Source of the DNA: JAWWPY01 sp964412845
GTDB lineage: Bacteria > Actinomycetota > Actinomycetes > Streptosporangiales > Streptosporangiaceae
Direction: 5' to 3'
NCBI GenBank assembly: GCA_964412845.1
Contig: CAYPQM010000254.1
Span: 1-6,436 of the forward strand
Length of the DNA: 6,436 bases
Of the stretch, positions 1 to 5,078 are shown in pieces. The position numbers and the translations under genes are program-made. Numbering within the stretch: the stretch's first letter is position 1; each line of letters begins with the position of its first letter. Below the pieces are notes generated by a model. That model searched no databases, was not told the DNA's origin, and saw nothing but the letters and a program-made list of their open reading frames with translations.

Positions 1-313
1 GCGGCCGGTCGATCAGCCGGCAGGTGAGGATCGCGTCCTCGGACGGGCGGCCCTCCCGGCGGAAGAAAGAGCCGGGAATCCGGCCTGCCGCGTACATCTT
101 CTCCTCCACGTCCACCGTGAGGGGGAAGAAGTCGAGTCCCTCCTTGGGATGCTTGCCAGCGGTCGTCGCGGACAGCACCATCGTCTCGTCGTCGAGATAC
201 ACGACGGCGGACCCTGCGGCGAGACGGGCCAGCTTGCCGGTCTCGAATCTAAGCGTATGAGTGCCGAACGGACCGTTGTCGATAACGGCCTCGGCGGTAT
301 ACACACCCTCCAC
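1..313 (-). CDS. pnp: Polynucleotide phosphorylase / GpsI, N-terminal part (runs off the left edge)
   Basis: PNPase is a cytoplasmic trimeric 3'-5' exoribonuclease that degrades RNA with phosphate to give nucleoside diphosphates. It can also add 3' tails. Actinomycete members were named guanosine pentaphosphate synthetase I. Only 104 codons are visible, covering the start of the first RNase PH-like domain. The recognisable blocks are AVIDNGPFGT near residue 9, ETGKLARLAAGSAVVYLDDE at 24-43, and the very conserved FFPLTVDVEEK followed by GRIPGSFFRREGRPSE around residues 62-92. The second RNase PH domain, KH and S1 domains lie outside the window. The start is GTG at 313, fixed by a near-perfect Shine-Dalgarno sequence 7 nt upstream and by the protein alignment beginning there. 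The gene lies downstream of rpsO, the usual bacterial order. The identity is secure; the GpsI activity is family knowledge only. Confidence 0.96.
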   Translation of the reverse strand, partial: MEGVYTAEAVIDNGPFGTHTLRFETGKLARLAAGSAVVYLDDETMVLSATTAGKHPKEGLDFFPLTVDVEEKMYAAGRIPGSFFRREGRPSEDAILTCRLIDRP

Positions 314-320
314 GGGTGAG

Positions 321-328
321 ACCTCCTT
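321..328 (-). promoter_or_regulatory. Strong Shine-Dalgarno sequence of pnp
   Basis: The minus strand reads AAGGAGGT, complementary to the 3' end of 16S rRNA. It is separated by 7 nt from the GTG start at 313. This is the best ribosome binding site in the window and settles the pnp start. Confidence 0.9.
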
Positions 329-367
329 GATTGAGGTCCCGCGTCTGCCCGCCGCCGGTGGCGCGCT

Positions 368-401
368 CCGGCCATGCAGGCCGGGCTGACGGCCGGCCCG
401 G
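368..401 (-). promoter_or_regulatory. Two overlapping, mutually exclusive hairpins in the pnp leader
   Basis: The first hairpin in transcription order has arms CCGGGC (401-396) and GCCCGG (386-381) around a 9-nt loop. The second has arms CCGGCC (384-379) and GGCCGG (373-368) around TGCAT. They share bases 381-384, so one RNA cannot form both. They lie 54 nt upstream of the pnp start. In other bacteria, including E. coli and Streptomyces, the rpsO-pnp intergenic region carries a stem-loop cut by RNase III, and in E. coli this underlies PNPase autocontrol. A similar role here is inference. Neither hairpin is followed by a U tract, so neither is a classic terminator. Confidence 0.4.
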
Positions 402-444
402 TCTTCGATCGAAGCCCTCGGCCCAGTCCGGCGCACCCCTGACG

Positions 445-450
445 GGTATA
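445..450 (-). promoter_or_regulatory. Possible -10 element for pnp
   Basis: The minus strand reads TATACC, which matches the first four bases of the TATAAT consensus. No good -35 hexamer is present at 16 to 18 nt upstream. If used, transcription would begin around 438 and include the paired hairpins at 368-401 in the leader. A separate pnp promoter between rpsO and pnp is known in Streptomyces, which makes the site reasonable, but this is weak sequence evidence. Confidence 0.22.
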
Positions 451-551
451 CGCCGCACCGACCCGAGAACCACTACCGAGGACCGGTCCTGGCGCCCTGA
501 GCGCTCCGGGATCGGGGCCGCGGGATGATGTTTGTTGAGTTGTTCCTTGCC

Positions 552-821
552 CTACCTGCGCAGGCCCAGCTTTCCGATGAGCGCGCGGTACCGGGTGATG
601 TCCTTGCGCGCCAGGTACTTCAGCAGGCGCCTGCGACGGCCCACGAGCAGCAGCAGTCCGCGGCGGCTGTGGTGGTCGTGCTTGTGCACCTTGAGGTGCT
701 CGGTCAGGTCGTTGATCCGCCGGGTAAGCAATGCGACCTGGACCTCCGGCGAACCGGTGTCACCCTCACTGGTGCCGTGCCCGGCAATGATCTCCTGCTT
801 CACGGCTGTGTCCAGCGGCAC
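552..821 (-). CDS. rpsO: 30S ribosomal protein S15
   Basis: S15 binds 16S rRNA early in 30S assembly at the helix 20-21-22 junction and helps form an intersubunit bridge. The protein has 89 residues, the normal length. The family core is clear: GSPEVQVALLTRRINDLTEHL at about 23-43, then HKHDHHSRRGLL at 46-57 and RRRRLLKYL at 62-70. H42, D49 and S52 match the rRNA-contacting positions known in other S15 proteins. The start is GTG at 821, with AGGA at 832-829 and a 7-nt spacer; the product begins MPLDTA in register with the family. An ATG at 828 is out of frame. The gene has 296 nt of noncoding DNA upstream and 238 nt downstream, so it probably has its own promoter and leader control. Confidence 0.97.
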   Translation of the reverse strand: MPLDTAVKQEIIAGHGTSEGDTGSPEVQVALLTRRINDLTEHLKVHKHDHHSRRGLLLLVGRRRRLLKYLARKDITRYRALIGKLGLRR

Positions 822-850
822 GTGTCATTCCTATCTTTGTGACTAGTGAT

Positions 851-877
851 CGGTGGGACCCACCGCGGCAAGCCGCG
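851..877 (-). promoter_or_regulatory. Back-to-back hairpins in the rpsO 5' leader
   Basis: On the minus strand CGCGGC-TT-GCCGCG (877-864) is followed by CGGTGGG-T-CCCACCG (865-851); the two inverted repeats share two bases. As RNA they can form a 5-bp stem with a CUUG tetraloop and a 6-bp stem with a GUC triloop, and full formation of both needs slight fraying at the shared bases. The second ends 29 nt before the GTG start and 18 nt before the AGGA ribosome binding site. S15 is known to repress its own mRNA through leader structures in several bacterial groups, so an autoregulatory site is a fair inference. The alternative is a terminator-like stem for transcripts arriving from ribF, but there is no U tract. 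Confidence 0.4.
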
Positions 878-948
878 CCTGGAAGCCCCCCTCGGCCAGC
901 CGTCTGAGGGTACAGCTGGCCCGGTCGTACAAACGCCGACCGCGATTC

Positions 949-957
949 ACGGTACCA
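949..957 (-). promoter_or_regulatory. Possible extended -10 promoter element for rpsO
   Basis: The minus strand reads TGGTACCGT, an extended -10 pattern (TGn plus TAnnnT). No convincing -35 hexamer precedes it. A second candidate, TACCCT at 912-907, lies further downstream with a TTGTAC hexamer only 14 nt upstream, which is too close for a standard promoter. Either would give a leader of about 80 to 120 nt that includes the tandem hairpins. Confidence 0.2.
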
Positions 958-1080
958 CGCCGCACGACGAGCCTGGCGGCCGGCGGATTCACCTGCTTCC
1001 AGCCGGTCCTGGATCGCACCGGCCACTGTTTCGTGACCAAAGGGTCCATCAGCCTGCCATTCGGCCCTAACCTGGCCCCT

Positions 1081-1114
1081 GACCGGCACAAAGCTGGTGA
1101 AAAGGGGGCCGGTC
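1081..1114 (-). terminator. Inverted repeat just after ribF, weak terminator candidate
   Basis: Perfect 7-nt arms, GACCGGC at 1114-1108 and GCCGGTC at 1087-1081, enclose a 20-nt pyrimidine-rich loop. The repeat starts 3 nt past the ribF stop codon. The large loop and lack of a U tract make termination uncertain. Actinobacterial terminators often lack the U tract, so the site cannot be dismissed. Confidence 0.3.
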
Positions 1115-1117
1115 TGG

Positions 1118-2074
1118 TCATCGGCCAGGGCCGACGATGAGCGCGCGGGCCTCGTCCACGTCGCCGCGCATCTGCTCGACGAGCGCGGCCGCCGAATCGA
1201 ACCGGACCATGCCGCGCAACCGCGCGACGAAGTCCACCGCCATGTGCACTCCGTACAGGTCGAGATCGTCACGGTCCAGGGCGTACGCCTCCACCGTCCG
1301 CTCCCGGCCGTCGAACGTGGGGTTGCTGCCGACCGAGATGGCGGCGGGCCAGCGCTCCGCGTCGCGGCCGTCCTCGTCCAGGCGGGCCAGCCAGCCCGCG
1401 TACACGCCGTCGGCGGGGATCACGGTGTGCGGGAGCGTCTCCAGGTTGGCGGTCGGGAACCCGAGGGCCCGCCCGCGCTGCTGTCCCCGGACGACGACCC
1501 CCTCCACCCGGTGCGGGCGGCCCAGGTCCCGGCCCGCGCCCACGGCGTCCCCGGCCGCGAGCCGCGCCCTGATGCTGCTGGAGGAGATGATCACCCCGTC
1601 GTCGGTGAGCAGCGGCACACCCTCGGCGCTGAAGTCGTACTTCTCCCCCAGCTCGGCCAGCAGCGTGACGTCCCCGGCCGCGCGGTGGCCGAACCGGAAG
1701 TTCTCCCCGACCACCACGCGGCGGGCCTGCAGCCGGTCCACCAGCACCGCCCGGACGAACTCATCCGGTCCCCGTTGCGAAAACTCCTGTGTAAACGGCA
1801 GCACGCAGACCGCGTCGGCACCCAGCCCGCCCAGCAACTGCGCGCGGCGCCGGATCGTGCACAGCAGCGGTGGGTGCGAGCCGGGGCGGATCACCTCGGC
1901 CGGGTGCGGATCGAACGTCACCACCACCACGGGCAGGCCGAGCTCAACGGCTGATCGCGCCGCACCGGACACGATGCGCTGATGACCACGGTGCACGCCA
2001 TCGAACACCCCGATGGTCACAACGGATGAGCCCCAGTCCCCCGGCACGTCATCCAGGCCCTGCCAGCGCTGCAC
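1118..2074 (-). CDS. ribF: Bifunctional riboflavin kinase / FAD synthetase
   Basis: RibF phosphorylates riboflavin to FMN and then adenylylates FMN to FAD in the cytoplasm. The product has 318 residues, normal for the two-domain bacterial enzyme. The N-terminal nucleotidyltransferase domain shows GVFDGVHRGHQ at 22-32, with the paired histidines H28 and H31, then TFDPHP at 53-58 and the ISSSSIR motif at 163-169. The C-terminal riboflavin kinase domain shows GFPTANL at 205-211, the flavokinase PTAN signature, and SVGSNPTF followed by the VEAY segment with E262, the likely catalytic base by comparison with characterised RibCF. The start is GTG at 2074, with AAGGAG at 2087-2082 and a 7-nt spacer. 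It lies 69 nt downstream of truB, a common arrangement in bacteria. Nothing appears truncated. Confidence 0.97.
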   Translation of the reverse strand: MQRWQGLDDVPGDWGSSVVTIGVFDGVHRGHQRIVSGAARSAVELGLPVVVVTFDPHPAEVIRPGSHPPLLCTIRRRAQLLGGLGADAVCVLPFTQEFSQRGPDEFVRAVLVDRLQARRVVVGENFRFGHRAAGDVTLLAELGEKYDFSAEGVPLLTDDGVIISSSSIRARLAAGDAVGAGRDLGRPHRVEGVVVRGQQRGRALGFPTANLETLPHTVIPADGVYAGWLARLDEDGRDAERWPAAISVGSNPTFDGRERTVEAYALDRDDLDLYGVHMAVDFVARLRGMVRFDSAAALVEQMRGDVDEARALIVGPGR

Positions 2075-2108
2075 GGTGCGGCTCCTTCATTCTCCTGGCG
2101 GACGTCAC

Positions 2109-2128
2109 GGGCACGCCGAAGGCGTCCC
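2109..2128 (-). terminator. Hairpin in the truB-ribF gap, possible attenuator or processing site
   Basis: On the minus strand GGGACGCC and GGCGTgCCC can pair as an 8-bp stem with one bulged G and a UUC triloop. It lies 15 nt past the truB stop and ahead of the ribF ribosome binding site. There is no U tract, so full termination is unlikely. Partial attenuation, an mRNA end-stabilising role or no role are all possible. Confidence 0.35.
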
Positions 2129-2143
2129 ACCGGTCAAGACTAT

Positions 2144-3040
2144 TCAGGGCACGAAGACGGCCAGCGGCCTGGCGGCACCGTCCCGTTCGGCGACCAGTGC
2201 GATCAGGGTGCCTTCCGGGTCGAACGCCGCCACCGGCCCAGCCGCCGGGCCGGTCCACGGCAGGCTCACGCCGTGCGCCAGCGAGCGTGCTTCCGGCTCG
2301 GTCAGCAGCCGGGACGGGAACGCGGCCGCGGCGGCGTCCTTCAGCGGCAGCACCGCCAGCTCCGCCCCCGGCTGGTCCAGGCCCGACGCGAGTTCGTCCA
2401 TGCTCCGCGCGGCGCTGAGGTCATAGGGGCCGACCCTGGTGCGGCGCAGCATGGTCAGGTGCCCGCCCACGCCGAGCGCGTCCCCCATGTCCCTGGCGAG
2501 CGCCCGGATGTAGGTCCCGCTGGAGCAGACCACCAGCACATCCACGTCCATCAGCTCCGCCGCGGGGCGCACCGCGGTGATCACGAAGGAGTGCACGGTC
2601 ACCGGGCGGGCCGGCAGCACCGGCGGCGCTCCTTCCCGGGCCAGTTTGTACGCCCGCTGACCGCCGACCTTGATGGCACTGACCGCCGGGGGGACCTGCT
2701 GGATCGGCCCGGTCAGCGCGGCCGCCGCCGCCTGCACGGCCCCGGTGGGCAGCTGGCCGGCCGGGCGGCCCGCGATGACCGTGCCCTCGGCATCGCCGGT
2801 ATCCGTGGCCTGGCCCAGCCGGATCGTCGCCAGGTATTCCTTGTCGGTCAGCGTGAGATAGCCGAGCAGCCTGGTCGCCTTCTGCACGCCGACCACCAGG
2901 ACACCGGTGGCCATCGGGTCCAGGGTTCCCGCGTGGCCGACCCGCCGGGTGCCCGCCAGCCGCCGGATCCGGGCCACCACGTCGTGTGACGTCCATCCGG
3001 CGGGCTTGTCCACGATGATCAGCCCGCTCTGCGCGGTCAC
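2144..3040 (-). CDS. truB: tRNA pseudouridine(55) synthase TruB
   Basis: TruB converts U55 in the T-loop of tRNAs to pseudouridine. The product has 298 residues, typical for the family. Conserved elements are LIIVDKPAGWTSHDVV at 7-22, GHAGTLDPMATGVL at 35-48 containing the catalytic aspartate D41, KEYLATIRLGQATDTGDAEG at 67-86 with the active-site tyrosine Y69, SAIKVGGQRAYKLAREG at 121-137, and CSSGTYIRALARDMG at 172-186. The last 70 or so residues form the C-terminal region that is PUA-like in other TruB proteins. The start is GTG at 3040; the frame stays open further upstream, but those codons run into nrnA and have no ATG or GTG after the nrnA stop. The ribosome binding site is weak (GGGG about 10 nt upstream), which suggests modest or coupled translation. 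The gap to nrnA is 53 nt. Confidence 0.96.
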   Translation of the reverse strand: MTAQSGLIIVDKPAGWTSHDVVARIRRLAGTRRVGHAGTLDPMATGVLVVGVQKATRLLGYLTLTDKEYLATIRLGQATDTGDAEGTVIAGRPAGQLPTGAVQAAAAALTGPIQQVPPAVSAIKVGGQRAYKLAREGAPPVLPARPVTVHSFVITAVRPAAELMDVDVLVVCSSGTYIRALARDMGDALGVGGHLTMLRRTRVGPYDLSAARSMDELASGLDQPGAELAVLPLKDAAAAAFPSRLLTEPEARSLAHGVSLPWTGPAAGPVAAFDPEGTLIALVAERDGAARPLAVFVP

Positions 3041-3093
3041 TGCGCAACGCCCCAGGCGGACGCGCAGCAGGCGGAAGATCTGCGGGACACGGC

Positions 3094-4125
3094 CTAACCG
3101 TCTTCGCCGAGCAGCGGGCGCAGTCGCGCCATCGCGTCGCCGGGCGTGCCGCTGGCGGTGAATCCAGCGGCGAAACGGTGTCCACCGCCGCCGAGCCCGG
3201 TGCACACGCGGCCGACGTCCACCTTCCCTTTGGACCGGGCCGACACCTGCCACAGCCCGTCATCGGATTCCTTGAGGACCACCGCAACGTCCGCCTCTTC
3301 GGTGCGGCGCACCACGTCGATCACGGCTTCGGCCGCCTCGAAGGGCAACCCGTTCGCCACCCGGTCCGCCTTGGTGATGGTGGTCCACACCAGGCCGTGC
3401 CCGCCGGCCTGGGCGGGCTCCAGCTCGGCCCGGCCGAGCGCTGCCGACAGCAGGCCGAGATAGCCGAATGGAGCACGATCCCATAGCTCGCGGGCTACCG
3501 CGCCCGGCTCGATTCCGGTGCCGAGCAGCTGCGCGGCCATCTCGTGCACCGCCGGGGAGGTCGAGGAATACTTGAACGAGCCCGTGTCGGTGACCAGCCC
3601 CGCATACAGGCCGAACGCCACCTCCCTGGTCAGCTCGGCACCCAGCGCGCCGATGAGGTCGCAGGCCAGCACTGCGGTGGCGGCCGCATCCGGATCGATC
3701 AGGTGGACCGTGCCGAACCGGGTATTGGACGGGTGGTGGTCGACCACGATCAGCTCGTCCGCGCGGGATGCGTTCGGCGCGAGCAGGCCAAGCCGGTCAA
3801 TGCTGCCGACATCGAAGGTGACCATGAGCCGCGGCCGCTCCGGGTAGCTGCCCGGCGGGCTGAGCAGGTCGAGGCCGGGCAGGAACCGCAGGATCTCGGG
3901 CACCTCGAAGGGCTGGTCGCCGAACGAGGCAACCACGCGGGGGTGGCCCTGGGCGCGGAGCGCGTGCGCGACAGCGAGCATGGAGCCGAGCGCGTCACCG
4001 TCCGGGCGGACATGACAGGCCAGGCAGACTTCGTCGGCCCCCTGCAGCAGGGCGATGGCCTTGGCCCAGTCACCGGCACTGATTACCGGCCGGCCGCCGG
4101 CTGCCTGAGGCGACGCGACACTCAC
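3094..4125 (-). CDS. nrnA: DHH-DHHA1 phosphoesterase, NrnA type (nanoRNase / pAp phosphatase)
   Basis: Family members are Mn-dependent cytoplasmic enzymes that degrade very short RNAs (2 to 5 nt) and dephosphorylate pAp. The related M. tuberculosis enzyme CnpB also hydrolyses c-di-AMP or its pApA product. The product has 343 residues. DHH-domain motifs are complete: HVRPDGDALGS at 38-48 with H38, D42 and D44; FDVGS at 104-108 with D105; VVDHHPSN at 127-134 with D129, H130 and H131; and TDTGSFKYSS at 179-188 with D180. The DHHA1 domain ends with GGGGHRFAAG at 312-321, the substrate-binding glycine motif. The GTG start at 4125 overlaps the rbfA stop by 4 nt, so translation is probably coupled. 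Placement next to rbfA matches the mycobacterial order. Substrate preference (nanoRNA, pAp or cyclic dinucleotide products) cannot be settled from sequence. Confidence 0.93.
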   Translation of the reverse strand: MSVASPQAAGGRPVISAGDWAKAIALLQGADEVCLACHVRPDGDALGSMLAVAHALRAQGHPRVVASFGDQPFEVPEILRFLPGLDLLSPPGSYPERPRLMVTFDVGSIDRLGLLAPNASRADELIVVDHHPSNTRFGTVHLIDPDAAATAVLACDLIGALGAELTREVAFGLYAGLVTDTGSFKYSSTSPAVHEMAAQLLGTGIEPGAVARELWDRAPFGYLGLLSAALGRAELEPAQAGGHGLVWTTITKADRVANGLPFEAAEAVIDVVRRTEEADVAVVLKESDDGLWQVSARSKGKVDVGRVCTGLGGGGHRFAAGFTASGTPGDAMARLRPLLGEDG

Positions 4126-4697
4126 GCTGGCGAGTATCCCGCGCCTGGATCGCCGCCGCCGGGGGTTCCGCCCAGAAGATCGACACCGCCGTATCCCCGC
4201 TGCCAGCCAGCCTCCGCGGGGTCACGCTGGCCGTCGCCATCCGCCGGGCCGTCCTCGTCCGGCTCGTCCGGCTCCGCGGACCCCGGAGCGGGCTTGTAGG
4301 GGTCAGGATCGCCGGCCGGGACCGCGCCCTCCCGCACCGCGGCCAGCTCAGCGTCCGCGGCGCGAGCCCGGGCGACCAGATCCTCCATCCGCCGCGCGCC
4401 GTCTGGCACGGCGTCGGCCACGAACGTCAGCGACGGCGTGTGCCGCAGGCCGGTCTGGTGGCCCACCTCGGCCCGGATCAGGCCGGTCGCGCTGGCCAGC
4501 GCGGCGGCGGTCCCGGCCCGTTCCTCAGCCGATCCGTACACCGTGTAGAAGACGGTGGCCTCGCGCAGGTCATTGGTGAGCTTGGCCGCGGTGACCGTGA
4601 CGAATCCCAGCCGCGGGTCTTTGACCCGCCGCTCCAGCATCTCAGCCACGATCCGGGCGATGCGGTCGCTGAGCTTGCGGGCCCGGGCAGCGTCCAT
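4122..4697 (-). CDS. rbfA: 30S ribosome-binding factor A
   Basis: RbfA is a KH-fold protein that binds the immature 30S subunit and supports late 16S rRNA maturation, especially in the cold. The product has 191 residues, longer than the usual 110 to 135. The core is typical: RARKLSDRIARIVAEML at 5-21, VKDPRLGFVTVT at 25-36, and SATGLIRAEVG at 69-79, which carries the A-x-G kink (A70, G72) of the RbfA KH fold. RHTPSLTFVAD follows at 85-95. From about residue 126 the sequence becomes a tail rich in Gly, Pro, Asp and Glu that looks disordered. The start is ATG at 4697, the only ATG start visible in the window. The ribosome binding site is GAGGAGGAG, which also encodes the last glutamates of the upstream DUF503 protein; the gap is 6 nt, so the two are very likely coupled. 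Confidence 0.95.
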   Translation of the reverse strand: MDAARARKLSDRIARIVAEMLERRVKDPRLGFVTVTAAKLTNDLREATVFYTVYGSAEERAGTAAALASATGLIRAEVGHQTGLRHTPSLTFVADAVPDGARRMEDLVARARAADAELAAVREGAVPAGDPDPYKPAPGSAEPDEPDEDGPADGDGQRDPAEAGWQRGYGGVDLLGGTPGGGDPGAGYSPA

Positions 4698-4703
4698 CGC
4701 TTG

Positions 4704-5000
4704 TCACTCCTCCTCATTCAGCAGCCGTTGCCTGGCGGACAGCAACTCGATCTCGGGGCGCTGCGCGACCAGGCGCTCGCACGCGTCGAGCACCTCGACG
4801 GCGTGCGCCGCCGTCGACGCCACCACGGCCACCCCGATTTCCGTCCGCCGGTGGACGTCCAGATGGCCCGTTTCAGCCACGGAGACGCCGGGGTGGCGGC
4901 GCCTGACCTCCGCGACGACCGAGGCCACCACTGAGCGTTTCTGCTTGAGCGAACGCACGTCGCCCAGCAGGACGTCCAGCGTCAGGGCACCGACATACAC
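4704..5000 (-). CDS. DUF503 / YlxP-family protein
   Basis: This is a small conserved protein of 98 residues whose biochemical role is not firmly established. It is found next to infB and rbfA across many Gram-positive bacteria, which suggests a part in translation or ribosome maturation (inference from context). The family pattern is clear: a beta strand MYVGALTLDVLL at the start, the SLKQKRS motif at 17-23, RRRHPGVSVAETGHLD at about 33-48, and the IGVAVVAS strand at 55-62. The start is GTG at 5000, with GGAGAG at 5012-5007 and a 6-nt spacer. The coding end supplies the rbfA ribosome binding site. Length and composition are normal. Confidence 0.92.
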   Translation of the reverse strand: MYVGALTLDVLLGDVRSLKQKRSVVASVVAEVRRRHPGVSVAETGHLDVHRRTEIGVAVVASTAAHAVEVLDACERLVAQRPEIELLSARQRLLNEEE

Positions 5001-5040
5001 GATGATCTCTCCGGCTGGGGTCGGGCGTGTCCCTAGCGCC

Positions 5041-5073
5041 TGCCCGGGCGCGCGGTCAGGCGCGCCCGGGGCA
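5041..5073 (-). terminator. Strong GC-only hairpin after infB, possible attenuator or terminator
   Basis: Perfect 11-nt arms, CCCGGGCGCGC (5070-5060 on the minus strand) and GCGCGCCCGGG (5053-5043), enclose a 6-nt loop. TG/CA pairs extend the stem past one bulged G. It begins 8 nt from the infB stop and lies inside the 78-nt gap to DUF503. No U tract follows, as in the U-less terminators described in actinobacteria. Because the next genes have their own ribosome binding sites and no clear promoter, partial read-through is the simplest view. Confidence 0.6.
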
Positions 5074-5078
5074 CGCTG

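Larger units (their letters stand above)
314..551. other. rpsO-pnp intergenic region, 238 nt
   Basis: No credible gene lies here. Apart from the pnp Shine-Dalgarno, the exclusive hairpins and the TATACC element, it holds two perfect 12-nt palindromes, CTTCGATCGAAG at 403-414 and AGGACCGGTCCT at 479-490, and an 8-nt palindrome GGCCGGCC at 391-398. There is no obvious U-tailed terminator after the rpsO stop, so read-through from rpsO into pnp is likely. Confidence 0.6.
822..1117. other. ribF-rpsO intergenic region, 296 nt
   Basis: I see no credible gene. Reading on the minus strand, the region holds a GACCGGC/GCCGGTC inverted repeat just after the ribF stop, the possible rpsO promoter elements, and the tandem leader hairpins before rpsO. 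The stretch between about 960 and 1080 shows nothing I can name. Open frames crossing the region have low-complexity Arg/Gly/Pro-rich products typical of noncoding high-GC DNA. Confidence 0.6.

Noticed and set aside
826..828. ATG just upstream of the rpsO GTG start
   Set aside because: It is in another frame, opens only a 20-codon frame, and directly abuts the AGGA motif with no spacer. The GTG at 821 gives the correct S15 N-terminus.
846..870. Plus-strand GGTGGGACCCACCGCGG resembling a T-box core
   Set aside because: A T-box would need an aminoacyl-tRNA synthetase or amino-acid gene downstream on the plus strand and a specifier stem. None is present, and the similarity comes from the rpsO leader palindromes.
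843..1121. Small minus-strand open frame of 92 codons filling the ribF-rpsO gap
   Set aside because: No recognisable domain, biased composition, and it overlaps the ribF stop and the leader hairpins. Noncoding DNA explains it better.
766..1272. Minus-strand open frame crossing the ribF end, the gap and the rpsO start
   Set aside because: It overlaps two real genes out of frame, and its product is low-complexity and unlike any family I know.
1097..1954. Long plus-strand open frames opposite ribF (1097-1954 and 1137-1982)
   Set aside because: They lie antisense to a clear ribF gene and their products are Arg/Ser/Pro-rich with no recognisable motif. Such open frames are expected opposite high-GC genes.
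3041..3253. Upstream extension of truB into nrnA
   Set aside because: The extra residues do not resemble TruB, and they translate nrnA coding sequence in the wrong frame. The family N-terminus fits the GTG at 3040.
3544..4299. Plus-strand open frame opposite nrnA and rbfA
   Set aside because: It is a shadow of two well-supported minus-strand genes, with no convincing ribosome binding site or family motif.
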